Source of the DNA: Ferrovibrio sp041906005
GTDB lineage: Bacteria; Pseudomonadota; Alphaproteobacteria; Ferrovibrionales; Ferrovibrionaceae
Assembly: GCF_041906005.1 (NCBI RefSeq)
Contig: NZ_JAYRJY010000001.1
Location: 2,170,001-2,234,000 of the forward strand
Length of the DNA: 64,000 bases
Reading direction: 5' to 3'
Every line of letters begins with the position of its first letter. Within the stretch, counting starts at the first letter, position 1. Below, piece after piece: positions 41,529 to 50,686 of the stretch. Below the pieces are notes generated by a model that saw only the letters and a program-made list of their open reading frames with translations, was not told the DNA's origin and did no database searches. Position numbers and translations under genes: made by a program.

Positions 41529-42209
41529 ATGAGCATGTCTGAAACAGCCCCGGCTTCTCCCGCAAGTTCTGTTGTCATCGCCGTGGATGGTCCGGTTGCC
41601 GCCGGCAAGGGTACCCTGGCCCGCCGGCTGGCCGAGTGGTTCGGCTATGCCTATCTCGATACCGGCGCGCTCTATCGCGCGGTGGGAGCCAAGGTGCTGC
41701 GTCAGGGCGGCGATCCGGCCGATCCGGTGATTGCGATCAAGGCCGCGGAATCGTTGGATGAATCCGACCGCGCCGCGCCTGAATTGCGCAGCGAGGCAGT
41801 TGGCCTGGCGGCTTCGAAAGTGGCAACCATTCCCGGCGTCCGGGCTGCTTTGCTCGATTTCCAGCGCCGCTTCGCCCACCAGCCGCCCGGCGGTAAGGCC
41901 GGCGCGGTGCTGGATGGCCGCGATATCGGCACCGTGGTCTGCCCCGATGCCCCGGTGAAACTGTTTGTCACCGCCAGCGACGAGGTACGGGCCGAACGGC
42001 GGTACAAGGAACTGCTCGACAAGGGCGAGAGCATCACCTTCGAACGCGTGCTGGCCGATCTGCGCCAGCGCGACGCCCAGGACCAGGCCCGGGCCACCGC
42101 GCCGCTGAAGCCTGCCGCCGATGCCCACTTGCTGGATACCTCGGATTTGGCTATAGAAGCCGCCGTTGCCGCAGCCCTAGAGGCCGTTGTGGCAGCCCTG
42201 AAGCGCTGA
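41529..42209 (+). CDS. cmk: Cytidylate kinase
   Basis: A 226-residue (d)CMP kinase. VVIAVDGPVAAGKGT is the P-loop, AYLDTGALYRAVG the CMP-binding segment, and VLDGRDIGTVVCPDAPVKLF the family's NMP-binding/lid region, followed by ASDEVRAERRYKEL. It phosphorylates CMP and dCMP for nucleotide recycling. AAGG precedes the ATG at 41529. It sits directly before rpsA, the common proteobacterial order; aroA, often upstream, is not here. Confidence 0.95.
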   Translation: MSMSETAPASPASSVVIAVDGPVAAGKGTLARRLAEWFGYAYLDTGALYRAVGAKVLRQGGDPADPVIAIKAAESLDESDRAAPELRSEAVGLAASKVATIPGVRAALLDFQRRFAHQPPGGKAGAVLDGRDIGTVVCPDAPVKLFVTASDEVRAERRYKELLDKGESITFERVLADLRQRDAQDQARATAPLKPAADAHLLDTSDLAIEAAVAAALEAVVAALKR

Positions 42210-42341
42210 CGCCCGCTTCAGGCGGCCCACTCAACCCACCCGGTTCGCTCGCGTCGGCGCCGGATGCCTGCTCGCCCCGCGGCGGTGCCTTTGATTTCGC
42301 ACCCCGGCAGGCCCAACATCTAGGGGCATCTAGGAGAAAAT

Positions 42342-44069
42342 ATGGCTAAGCGTAGTGCAGCTCAGGCTGCGGAGACCTATTCCGCGGATAACGAGAATTT
42401 TGCCGCCCTGCTTGAAGAGTCGTTCACCAGCTCCTCCGCCATGGAAGGTTCGGTGGTCAAGGGCATCGTTGTCGGCGTCGAGAATGATTTCGCCCTCATC
42501 GATGTGGGCCTGAAGTGCGAGGGCCGCGTCCCTCTGAAGGAATTTGCCGGTCCGGGCCGTTCCGCCGAGATCAAGGTCGGCGACGTGGTCGAGGTGTTCC
42601 TCGACCGGATCGAGAATGCCATGGGCGAAGCGGTGATCAGCCGTGACAAGGCCCGCCGTGAAGAAGCCTGGGAAAAGCTGGAGCAGAGCTTCAATGCCAA
42701 CCAGCGCGTCGAAGGCGTGATTTTCGGCAAGGTGAAGGGCGGTTTCACCGTCGACCTGTCGGGTGCCGTCGCCTTCCTGCCGGGCAGCCAGGTCGATGTG
42801 CGTCCGGTGCGCGACATCGGCCCGCTCATGGGCCAGCCCACCCCATTCCAGATCCTCAAGATGGATCGCCGCCGCGGCAACATCGTCGTGTCGCGTCGCG
42901 CCGTGCTGGAAGAGAGCCGCGCCGAAGCCCGCAGCGAGCTGGTCTCCAACCTCAAGGAAGGCCAGATCCTCGACGGCGTCGTCAAGAACATCACCGATTA
43001 CGGTGCGTTCGTTGACCTCGGCGGCGTCGACGGCCTGCTGCACGTCACCGACATCGCCTGGCGCCGCGTGAACCATCCGTCCGAGGTTCTGTCGATCGGC
43101 CAGACCGTGAAGGTGCAGGTCATCCGCGTGAACCCGGAAACCCAGCGCATCAGCCTGGGCATGAAGCAGCTCGAGGCCGATCCGTGGGAGGGCGTGAAGT
43201 CCAAGTACCCGGTCACCGCGCGCTTCATGGGCCGCGTCACCAACATCACCGACTACGGCGCCTTCGTGGAGCTGGAGCCGGGCGTCGAGGGTCTGGTGCA
43301 TGTCTCCGAGATGAGCTGGACCAAGAAGAACGTCCATCCGGGCAAGATCGTCTCGACCTCGCAGGAAGTCGAAGTGATGGTGCTCGAGGTCGATCCGGCC
43401 AAGCGCCGCATCAGCTTGGGCCTGAAGCAGTGCATGTCGAATCCGTGGGATGCCTTCGCCGAGAAGCATCCGGTTGGCTCGACCATCGAGGGCGAGATCA
43501 AGAACATCACCGAATTCGGCCTGTTTATCGGTCTCGACGGCGGCGTCGATGGCATGGTGCACCTGTCGGATCTCGACTGGAACAAGCCCGGCGAGCAGGT
43601 TATCGCCGAGTACCAGAAGGGCCAGGTGGTGAAGGCGCAGGTTCTCGACATCGACGTCGAGAAGGAGCGCATCTCGCTCGGCATCAAGCAGCTCGGCAAT
43701 GATCCCTTCCAGTCGCTCGGCGACCTGAAGAAGGGCGGCGTGGTCACCTGCACCGTGGCGGCCGTTGATCCGCGCGGCATCACCGTCACCGTCGGTGACG
43801 GCGTGCAGGGCTACATCCGCAAGGCCGAACTGAGCCGCGACCGCGACGAGCAGCGTCCGGACCGCTTCTCGGTGGGCGACAAGCTGGATGCCAAGATCGT
43901 TACCATCGATGGCAAGGCCCGCAAGCTGACCCTGTCGGTCAAGGCGCTGGAAATGGAAGAGGACCGCAAGGCGATGGAGCAGTATGGCTCCACCGACTCG
44001 GGCGCCTCGCTCGGCGACATTCTGGGTGCCGCCATGCGCAAGAAGAAAGACGAGGACGCCGCGCAGTAA
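42342..44069 (+). CDS. rpsA: 30S ribosomal protein S1
   Basis: A 575-residue protein built of six S1 (OB-fold) repeats, for example VKGIVVGVENDFALIDVGLK, ILDGVVKNITDYGAFVDLGG and VTNITDYGAFVELEPGVEGL. S1 delivers mRNA to the ribosome in Gram-negative bacteria. Codon choice looks strongly biased toward preferred GC-ending codons, as expected for a highly expressed gene, and this leaves long spurious open frames on the other strand. AGGAG precedes the start. A terminator follows at 44094. Confidence 0.97.
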   Translation: MAKRSAAQAAETYSADNENFAALLEESFTSSSAMEGSVVKGIVVGVENDFALIDVGLKCEGRVPLKEFAGPGRSAEIKVGDVVEVFLDRIENAMGEAVISRDKARREEAWEKLEQSFNANQRVEGVIFGKVKGGFTVDLSGAVAFLPGSQVDVRPVRDIGPLMGQPTPFQILKMDRRRGNIVVSRRAVLEESRAEARSELVSNLKEGQILDGVVKNITDYGAFVDLGGVDGLLHVTDIAWRRVNHPSEVLSIGQTVKVQVIRVNPETQRISLGMKQLEADPWEGVKSKYPVTARFMGRVTNITDYGAFVELEPGVEGLVHVSEMSWTKKNVHPGKIVSTSQEVEVMVLEVDPAKRRISLGLKQCMSNPWDAFAEKHPVGSTIEGEIKNITEFGLFIGLDGGVDGMVHLSDLDWNKPGEQVIAEYQKGQVVKAQVLDIDVEKERISLGIKQLGNDPFQSLGDLKKGGVVTCTVAAVDPRGITVTVGDGVQGYIRKAELSRDRDEQRPDRFSVGDKLDAKIVTIDGKARKLTLSVKALEMEEDRKAMEQYGSTDSGASLGDILGAAMRKKKDEDAAQ

Positions 44070-44093
44070 GACGCGCGTCTCTACCGAAGATGG

Positions 44094-44129
44094 AACCCCG
44101 GCGGAGCGATCCGCCGGGGTTTCTTTTTT
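44094..44129 (+). terminator. Intrinsic terminator of rpsA
   Basis: AACCCCGGCGGA (44094-44105) pairs with TCCGCCGGGGTT (44110-44121) around the tetraloop GCGA, followed by CTTTTTT to 44129. It is a very strong perfect 12-bp stem. Confidence 0.95.
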
Positions 44130-44204
44130 ATCGGCATACAGTCTTGTTGCCGTCCCCCGTCCGGTTGGCGGTATACTGGTGCCAAGTTGGGGCAGGGGGA
44201 TGCC

Positions 44205-44867
44205 ATGAAAATACGTTTCATGCTGGTCGCGCTTATCGGCTGTCTGACGATGGCCGGTCCGGTGTCGGCGCAGCAGAAGGCCGCCGCCGTGGTCGAGGAT
44301 CTCTCGGCACCGGTGGCCGGCGTCGAGGTGTTCGATTTCCTCGAACCCGGCCGGGTCATCAAGCTGCCGGCCGGTGGCAAGATCACGCTCGGCTATATGC
44401 AATCCTGCCTGCGCGAGATGATCACCGGCGGCACCGTCACCATCGGCCCGCAATCCTCCACGGTTAGCGGCGGCAAGGTTCAGCAGGAACAGCTCAAATG
44501 CGCGGCCAACCTGGCACTGGGCAGCAGCCAGGCCGGCAAAAGCGGCGCCATGGTGTTTCGTCGTGGCCCCGGCACCGGCAAGACGCCGGCCAATGTGCCC
44601 GAGCCCAGCGTGACACTGCTGTATACCGCGCCGGTCTTCGCCGTCGAGCAGCCGGGCCAACTCACCATCGAACGGCTGGACCAGCCGGAAACCGTGCTGG
44701 TCTACAAGGCGGGCGGGAAGCTGTTCGATCTGGCCAAGGCCGGCAAGCCGCTCTATGCCGGCGGCATCTACCGCGCCGAGCTGAACGGCAAGAGCACGAT
44801 CTTCCGCATCGATCCCGGCGCCGCCGATGGTGGCGGGCCGCTGCTGCTGCGCCTCGTCCGCTTCTGA
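44205..44867 (+). CDS. Secreted protein of unknown function, upstream of CHASE2-cyclase
   Basis: A 220-residue exported protein. Residues 1-23 form a signal peptide (MKIRFMLVALIGCLTMAGPV, cleaved after SAQ). The mature part looks beta-rich: FLEPGRVIKLPAGGKITLGY, then CLREMITGGTVTIGPQSSTV. This recalls FecR-like envelope domains, but the resemblance is weak. Two cysteines (SCLRE and LKCAAN) may form a disulfide. GGGGGA precedes the ATG at 44205. It ends 7 bases before the cyclase start, so it is co-transcribed with it and likely works in the same envelope process. Confidence 0.75.
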   Translation: MKIRFMLVALIGCLTMAGPVSAQQKAAAVVEDLSAPVAGVEVFDFLEPGRVIKLPAGGKITLGYMQSCLREMITGGTVTIGPQSSTVSGGKVQQEQLKCAANLALGSSQAGKSGAMVFRRGPGTGKTPANVPEPSVTLLYTAPVFAVEQPGQLTIERLDQPETVLVYKAGGKLFDLAKAGKPLYAGGIYRAELNGKSTIFRIDPGAADGGGPLLLRLVRF

Positions 44868-44874
44868 TCCTTCC

Positions 44875-46974
44875 ATGATGCGACCGCGCCTGCGCGATCT
44901 TGCCGTCATCGTCATGGCGGCGCTCGGCGCAGCGGCCCTGCTGGCCAGCCCGGCCGGCGTGTGGCTGCGCGGCCCCTCCCTTGATCTGACCTATCCGTTG
45001 CGCCATCTGCTGTTCGGGCCGCAGGCAGCGCCGCAGCTAAGCCATGCCGTGGTGATCGCCATCGACGAGGCCACCTATCGCACGCCGCCGTTCAGCGAAA
45101 CCCCGCAGGCAGCCTGGCCGCCCCTGCTGGCACCGGTGTTGAATGCCGTTGCCGCCGAGGCGGCCGTGGTGGGTTTCGACGTGGTCTATCCCACCACGCT
45201 GGATGCTTTCCAGCGCGGTTTCGAACGCGATTTTCTGATCGCGATGCGCAATGCCGCCCGCGCCGACCGGCTGCTGCTGGGCAAGGTGCAGCATTCTGAG
45301 TTGCCGATCCTGCCCCATGCCTCGCAACAGGTTGCCGTTGGCGGCGGGCGCAACATCCGCGCGTTGAACGTGTTCGAGGATCCCGACGGCATCATCCGCC
45401 GCGTGCCGCTCGAATTCACCACGGCCGATGGCGGGCGCGAGACAGGCCTGGCTGCCGAACTGGCCCAGCGTCGTGCCGGCGCGGTACTGAATCGCGATGC
45501 GAGGGGCCGTTACACGCTTGGATCGCGCCGTATCGCCACCGATGCCGGCGGCAATATTCTGGTTGGCTTCAACACCGGCGCAGGCGATGTGCCGAGTTAT
45601 TCGCTGGCCGATCTGCAGGCTTGCGCGGCGGCCGGCAATACCGGGTATTTCAGGCAGCATTTCGCCGGCCGCGTCGTGCTGGTCGGCACCGTGCTGGATG
45701 TCGAGGATCGCCGTCTTACCTCGAAACGCCTGGTCACCGCCGCCGATGGCGCCAACCCGCCGCCGCCCTGTATCCTGCCGCGTCCGCAACCATCCCCGCA
45801 TGTGCGCGACAGCATCCCCGGGGTGTTCATCCATGCCGCAGCGATCAATAACCTGCTGGATGGCGCCGAGCTAAAGGAATGGCCGGTTGCCGGGTTATTT
45901 ACCGCCGCGCTGCTGGTTGCCCTGGCGAGCGGGCTGGCGGTGTTTTATCTGCCGCTGCTGCCCGGAATCGCCGCCGCCCTGGGCGGCGGGCTGCTGCTGC
46001 CGTTCATGGCCGCGCTGCTATTGCGCCACGGCAATGCCATGCCGTGGCTGAACATTGCCGTGGCCCTGCTGCTGGTGGTCGGCGCCACCATTGCCTATCG
46101 CTTCATGGTGGCGGATCGCGACAAGCGGCTGATCGCTCGCCTGTTCTCGCTCTATTTGCCGGCGGCCATGGTTGAGCGCATGGTGGCCAGCGGCCGTCTG
46201 CCGGGTCTGGGCGGCGAGGAACGCGAAGTCACCATACTGTTCAGCGATATCGCCGGCTTTACGTCGATCGCGGAAAGCTGCACGCCGGCCGAACTGGTGC
46301 AGGCATTGAACGGCTATTTCTCCACCATGACGGCGATCATCGAGGGTCATGGCGGTTTCGTCGACAAGTATATCGGTGATGCCATCGTGGCGGTATTCGG
46401 CGCGCCGCTGAACGATCCCAAGCATGCGGCCCATGCCCTGCGCGCGGCGCTGCATATGCGCGATGCCCTGCGGCGCGACCCCGAGCGGTTTGCCGTGAAG
46501 GGCCGCGTGCTGAATACACGCATCGGGCTCAATACCGGCCGCGCACTGATCGGCAATATCGGTTCGCCGCGCCGTTTCAACTACACGGCGATGGGCGATG
46601 CGGTGAATCTGGCCGCCCGGCTGGAAGGCGCCAACAAGCAGTACGGCACTACCATCCTGGCCAGCGAGATGACCATGCTGGCCGCCGGTGGTACCGTTCT
46701 GGCGCGGCCAATCGACAGCGTGCAGGTGGTGGGCCGCTCAGGCGCCGTGAAGATATACGAACCGCTGGCCCGGCGAGGCCGCGCCGATGCGCGGCAGAAC
46801 GAGATTCTCACGGCCTATGCCGCAGCCTTCGATGCGGTGGCGGCCGGCGATGCGGCGGCGGCCAAGGCTGTTCTGCAATCCCTGCCCGACGATGCGGCGG
46901 CACAGCTCTGGCGGCAGCGGCTGGACCGCGATCCCGGTGCGGGTGTCACACCCCGCGCGCTGACCGAGAAATGA
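44875..46974 (+). CDS. Adenylate/guanylate cyclase with extracytoplasmic CHASE2 sensor
   Basis: A 699-residue membrane protein. After an N-terminal membrane span (about 8-25) comes a CHASE2 sensor (about 30-330; AVVIAIDEATYRTPPFSE, AEAAVVGFDVVYPTT). Three spans (about 340-415) and a class III cyclase catalytic domain follow (about 450-640). Metal ligands Asp 458 (FSDIAGFTS) and Asp 502 (KYIGDAIVAVFG) are present, as is NYTAMGDAVNLAARLE, which contains the transition-state residues. Lys 498 before GD is consistent with ATP use. It would make cyclic AMP in response to a periplasmic cue. Tandem ATGs occur at 44875 and 44878. Confidence 0.92.
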   Translation: MMRPRLRDLAVIVMAALGAAALLASPAGVWLRGPSLDLTYPLRHLLFGPQAAPQLSHAVVIAIDEATYRTPPFSETPQAAWPPLLAPVLNAVAAEAAVVGFDVVYPTTLDAFQRGFERDFLIAMRNAARADRLLLGKVQHSELPILPHASQQVAVGGGRNIRALNVFEDPDGIIRRVPLEFTTADGGRETGLAAELAQRRAGAVLNRDARGRYTLGSRRIATDAGGNILVGFNTGAGDVPSYSLADLQACAAAGNTGYFRQHFAGRVVLVGTVLDVEDRRLTSKRLVTAADGANPPPPCILPRPQPSPHVRDSIPGVFIHAAAINNLLDGAELKEWPVAGLFTAALLVALASGLAVFYLPLLPGIAAALGGGLLLPFMAALLLRHGNAMPWLNIAVALLLVVGATIAYRFMVADRDKRLIARLFSLYLPAAMVERMVASGRLPGLGGEEREVTILFSDIAGFTSIAESCTPAELVQALNGYFSTMTAIIEGHGGFVDKYIGDAIVAVFGAPLNDPKHAAHALRAALHMRDALRRDPERFAVKGRVLNTRIGLNTGRALIGNIGSPRRFNYTAMGDAVNLAARLEGANKQYGTTILASEMTMLAAGGTVLARPIDSVQVVGRSGAVKIYEPLARRGRADARQNEILTAYAAAFDAVAAGDAAAAKAVLQSLPDDAAAQLWRQRLDRDPGAGVTPRALTEK

Positions 46975-46978
46975 CTGT

Positions 46979-49900
46979 CTATCCGCCATCGCCCATCAGG
47001 CTGTAGGGTGCCCAGAAGATCGGATGGGCGTAGCTGAACAGCGTCTGGCCGTTTTCCTGATAGCCCGGGCCATCCAGCAGGCTTACCATCGCTCTGCGCA
47101 ACGCCTCGGCACGACCAAGCTTCGCATCGGCAGCCTGGCGGCGGAACAGGTCGGTCACCAGATCGCGGGCGGACGCCGAATGCACTGACCAGTTGGTCAG
47201 CAGCAGTGCCCGCGTGCCGGCGTAGAAGAAGGCGCGGCCCAGGCCCGAGGCGGCTTCCGCACCTGCGCCCGCGCCGGTACCGGTGTTGCAGGCCGACAGC
47301 ACCACCCAGTCAGCATCCAGCTTCAGACCCAGGATTTCATCCATGGTCAGCAATCCATCGCCATCCACATCGGCCACCTGCGGCGCGGTCAGCGCCAGTG
47401 CCGGCTGGGTCAGGCCGTTCAGGTCACCGGGCACCAGGCCATGGGTGGCAAAGGCCACCACGCGGTAATTGTCCAGCCGGGTCTGCTGCACCGTCTTCTC
47501 GTTGGCCTGCTTGCCCAGGAACAGGGCTTTCGCCGGATCGCTCTGCATCGCCAGCGCCACCGAGCGCAACTCGTCGGCGGTGTCGGGCAGGCGCGGCAGC
47601 AGGCCGAGCTCGGCGCTGTCGACACCGGTGGTCTGCGGCGCGCTCCGGCGTTTCAGCTTCGCGCCACGCACGGCGACCGGATCGGCCGAGGCGATCTGCA
47701 GCGGCGCTTCGGTTGCGGCTTCGGCGGCCTGCTCGGCATTGAAGAAGGGGTCGCCGAAGCCAACCAGCGGTTCGCGTTTTGCGCCGCCGGCGGGCAGGCC
47801 ACGCAGGGTTTTCAGTGCCGCCGTCGAAGGCAATTGTGTCACGGCATGGCTGCGCGCCAGCCAGGGCACGGATTTGTAGCCACCAAACAATGGGGCCGCC
47901 TTGATGTCGACTTGCGCGGGCGCAGTGGGCAACAGCGCGAGCGGTAGCAGGCCAAGCGCGCCATTGGTGACGACGAACAGGCTCTTGGCGGGTTTCCAGC
48001 CGGCCTCCACCGGTTGCAGCAGGGTCGCATATAATTCATGGGCCAGCGTCAGGTCGAAAGCCGGGATGTCGCCCAGCGTTTCTGCCTGCGGCTCCAGGGC
48101 CAGACGCAGCTTCTGCACCTTGGCCTCGATGGCCTTGGCCCCCAGCGACGCGGCGGCGAAGGCGACAGCACCCTGTTTCGGCACGACCCAGACGAAACTG
48201 TTTTCCTGCGCCAGATAGAACGACACCAGCGCTTCGCCGTCACGCAACACGGCGCGCATCTCGTCAACCGCCGGTGGGCGTGGATCGATCAGGTTGACGT
48301 AGTCTGGAAATTGCTGCTCGATCTGCTGTCGAGTCTTGGCGCGGCTGTCGCGCAGGCTGTCGACGTCCTTGCGCATGGCCAGGATCGCCTTGTCGTCGCG
48401 CTGTTCCGGCGGCAGGGCCAGCAGATTGGACAACAGGCCGAACTGCGCGGCAATCTGCTTCTGCTGATCCTGCTCCTGGCGCACCAGTTCGGCCAGCTTG
48501 GGGTCGCGCACGGCAGCCCGCGCCGCCGAAGCGGCCAATGCGCGCTGCACATTGCGGCCGCGCGCGGCGTCGGCCAGGCGGAAGCTCTCGCTGCCGGCAT
48601 TGATGCCGGCGCCGGCCGGCGTGCCCTGCACACGGGCAAGCAGCACGATGTAATCCTCGATGATGGTTTGCACGAAGAAATCGCGCGTCGCCAGGCCGGT
48701 CTCCTCCGTTTCCGCCTGGCGCGAGGCAGAAAGCAGAACTGGAACGGCATCCCGGAAAGCCGCCACCGCTTCCGAATCGCGGCCGGCCGAGGCCAGGGCG
48801 ATGCCAAGCAGGCCACGATCCATCGCCACCTCGAAATGCTTTTCGCCCATGCGCTCGGATTTCAGCTTCACCATCTGGCTGGCGACATCTGCGGCGTCAT
48901 TGCCGCGGCCGGTGCGGGCGAGCATCAGAATGCGTGCCGGGCTGCGGCGGATCACGCGGGCGCGGCCCTCGCTCCAGTCCGCCGTGGCGGCGATCATCTT
49001 TTCATACAGCTCGGCGACTTCGGGCCAGCGTCGCTGCAATGCCAAGGTGTTGGCAACCGCCCGCAGGGTGGCGAGTGCGGCCGGCGCGTTTTCGTCATAG
49101 CCGATTTCGCGGAAAATTTCGGCCGCAGTGCGGGCCATCTTCTCGGCCTCTGCCAGGCGGCCCTGCTCAAGCAATACATTCGACAGGCTGCTGGCGAAGG
49201 TGGCAGTGCGGAAACTGTATTTCCCGTCGCGGCGCAGGTTGTTGAGCAAAGCCTGACGGATGTCGACTTCCGCTTCGGTCATGCGGCCCTGGGCCAGCTT
49301 CATATCGCCCAGGTTGGCAAGGATGAGGTCGCCGCCGCTTTCGATCGTGCCGGCTGCGGGCGGGTCGGGCCAATGTTTGGCGCGCTGCTGCGTCTCTTTG
49401 TTGTTCTGCAGGGCCGTGGCTGTGGCGGCCTCGGCCTCTCCATACTGGCCCCGGGAACTGGCGACCAGCGCCTTGGCGAGATCGATATCTGTCTGCCAGG
49501 AGGAGAGGAACATGAAATTGTTCGGCCCGCGCGTATTGGTGCTGATCTCGCGGTACAGGTATTCGGCCTGGTCGAGGTAACGCTTGGCCATGGCGAAATT
49601 GCCTGCCGTCACCGCCCCCTGCACGATACTGCGGTAGACATTGAACAGGCGGCCTTTCAGCCGGCCCTTGGCTTCGGTCTCGGCAAGCTGGATGTAATAA
49701 GCTAGGGATTCCTGCGGTTTGCCGGCCATCCGCAGCAACCCGGCATAGAGCTGCTGCATGCGATAGACATCGGCCCCGACAGAGATGCCCAGCGCAATCG
49801 CCGGTTCAAGATCGGCGAGCGCGGCGTCGGCCCGGCCGATCAGATTGGCGGCCTGGGCGCGTTCATAGAGAAAGAGGCTGCGTTGCCGGCTATCCAGTCC

Positions 49901-50128
49901 CGGCGGTTCGGCGGCTTCGGCCGCCGCGATCAGGTGGGCCCGCCGGGCGGGATCGGGTTTTTCCTGATCGAGGATGGCCACGATATCGGCGATACTGCGC
50001 GGCGGCGCGGCCAGCGCGGCTGCGGGTGTGCCGGTCGGCTGCTGTTGCTGCGCTGAGGCCTCCAGCCAGCGGGGTGTAACCGCCAGCCCCAGAATGACCA
50101 GAGCCACCCCGGCGAAGATCCGACGCAT
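46979..50128 (-). CDS. Secreted TPR-CHAT (caspase-like) domain protein
   Basis: A 1049-residue protein. The N-terminal signal is MRRIFAGVALVILGLAVTPR. Helical TPR-like repeats run from about 50 to 500, a coiled region (KLAELVRQEQDQQKQIAAQF) follows, and a CHAT domain occupies about 720-1049. The catalytic pair is His 896 (FATHGLVPGD) and Cys 947 (LSACNTGTGAG). Between them lies DVDGDGLLTMDE (920-931), which fits the EF-hand calcium-loop pattern. CHAT proteins are caspase/separase relatives; this one appears exported. It converges on the CHASE2-cyclase gene (4-base gap). GGGGAGAG precedes the ATG at 50128. Confidence 0.9.
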   Translation of the reverse strand: MRRIFAGVALVILGLAVTPRWLEASAQQQQPTGTPAAALAAPPRSIADIVAILDQEKPDPARRAHLIAAAEAAEPPGLDSRQRSLFLYERAQAANLIGRADAALADLEPAIALGISVGADVYRMQQLYAGLLRMAGKPQESLAYYIQLAETEAKGRLKGRLFNVYRSIVQGAVTAGNFAMAKRYLDQAEYLYREISTNTRGPNNFMFLSSWQTDIDLAKALVASSRGQYGEAEAATATALQNNKETQQRAKHWPDPPAAGTIESGGDLILANLGDMKLAQGRMTEAEVDIRQALLNNLRRDGKYSFRTATFASSLSNVLLEQGRLAEAEKMARTAAEIFREIGYDENAPAALATLRAVANTLALQRRWPEVAELYEKMIAATADWSEGRARVIRRSPARILMLARTGRGNDAADVASQMVKLKSERMGEKHFEVAMDRGLLGIALASAGRDSEAVAAFRDAVPVLLSASRQAETEETGLATRDFFVQTIIEDYIVLLARVQGTPAGAGINAGSESFRLADAARGRNVQRALAASAARAAVRDPKLAELVRQEQDQQKQIAAQFGLLSNLLALPPEQRDDKAILAMRKDVDSLRDSRAKTRQQIEQQFPDYVNLIDPRPPAVDEMRAVLRDGEALVSFYLAQENSFVWVVPKQGAVAFAAASLGAKAIEAKVQKLRLALEPQAETLGDIPAFDLTLAHELYATLLQPVEAGWKPAKSLFVVTNGALGLLPLALLPTAPAQVDIKAAPLFGGYKSVPWLARSHAVTQLPSTAALKTLRGLPAGGAKREPLVGFGDPFFNAEQAAEAATEAPLQIASADPVAVRGAKLKRRSAPQTTGVDSAELGLLPRLPDTADELRSVALAMQSDPAKALFLGKQANEKTVQQTRLDNYRVVAFATHGLVPGDLNGLTQPALALTAPQVADVDGDGLLTMDEILGLKLDADWVVLSACNTGTGAGAGAEAASGLGRAFFYAGTRALLLTNWSVHSASARDLVTDLFRRQAADAKLGRAEALRRAMVSLLDGPGYQENGQTLFSYAHPIFWAPYSLMGDGG

Positions 50129-50364
50129 GATGGCTCTCCCCTTTTTTGATTGCGCACAGGCTAACCTGCCTGTCGGTCGTTGAGAAGCAAATCCTCGCCT
50201 TAATGCCGTGCGGGAATGCAGCTCTGGGGTTGCAGGAGCGGGGTGCTGGCGCCGTTTCCCGCGAAGGAACGCCAGGCCGAAGAATGGCAGGCCGAAGAAT
50301 CCCTGACCAGGAACTCCAAGGCGGGTTCGGCGTTTTCCTTCCACAGCGCAAATAGGAGGATGCC

Positions 50365-50682
50365 ATGAATGGACGCAAATCCAGCCGGGAAGAAGCGCTT
50401 GATGTCGGATTACGCGACAGTTTCCCGGCCAGCGATCCCGTGGCGGTGAGCCAGCCCACAACGGCAACGCCCGCCCGCAGCGACCATCGGAATGCCCGCG
50501 CCGGCGACAAGGCGCGGGAAGAGCTGACGGCGCAACACAGCCGGGTCAATGTCAGTACCGATCAGGATATCCGGTATTGGATGAAACGGCTTGATGTCGA
50601 GGAAAGCGAGTTGAAGGAGGCGGTTCGCAAGGCCGGTTTCTGGCCGCAGGACGTGGCGAATTACCTGGGCAAGACGCTGTAG
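50365..50682 (+). CDS. DUF3606 family protein
   Basis: A 105-residue soluble protein. The C-terminal part, INVSTDQDIRYWMKRLDVEE-like and ESELKEAVRKAGFWPQDVANYL, matches DUF3606, a small helical domain of unknown function common in alphaproteobacteria. The N-terminal half is polar and low complexity, with DSFPASDPVAVSQP, a motif also seen in small stress-linked proteins. AGGAGG precedes the ATG. A 15-base tandem duplication (50273-50300) lies upstream. Confidence 0.8.
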   Translation: MNGRKSSREEALDVGLRDSFPASDPVAVSQPTTATPARSDHRNARAGDKAREELTAQHSRVNVSTDQDIRYWMKRLDVEESELKEAVRKAGFWPQDVANYLGKTL

Positions 50683-50686
50683 GGCA

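Noticed and set aside
42330..44915. Very long minus-strand open frame (861 codons) opposite rpsA
   Set aside because: It is antisense to a certain S1 gene. Strong GC bias at third positions keeps opposite frames open, and the product is low-complexity and resembles no protein.
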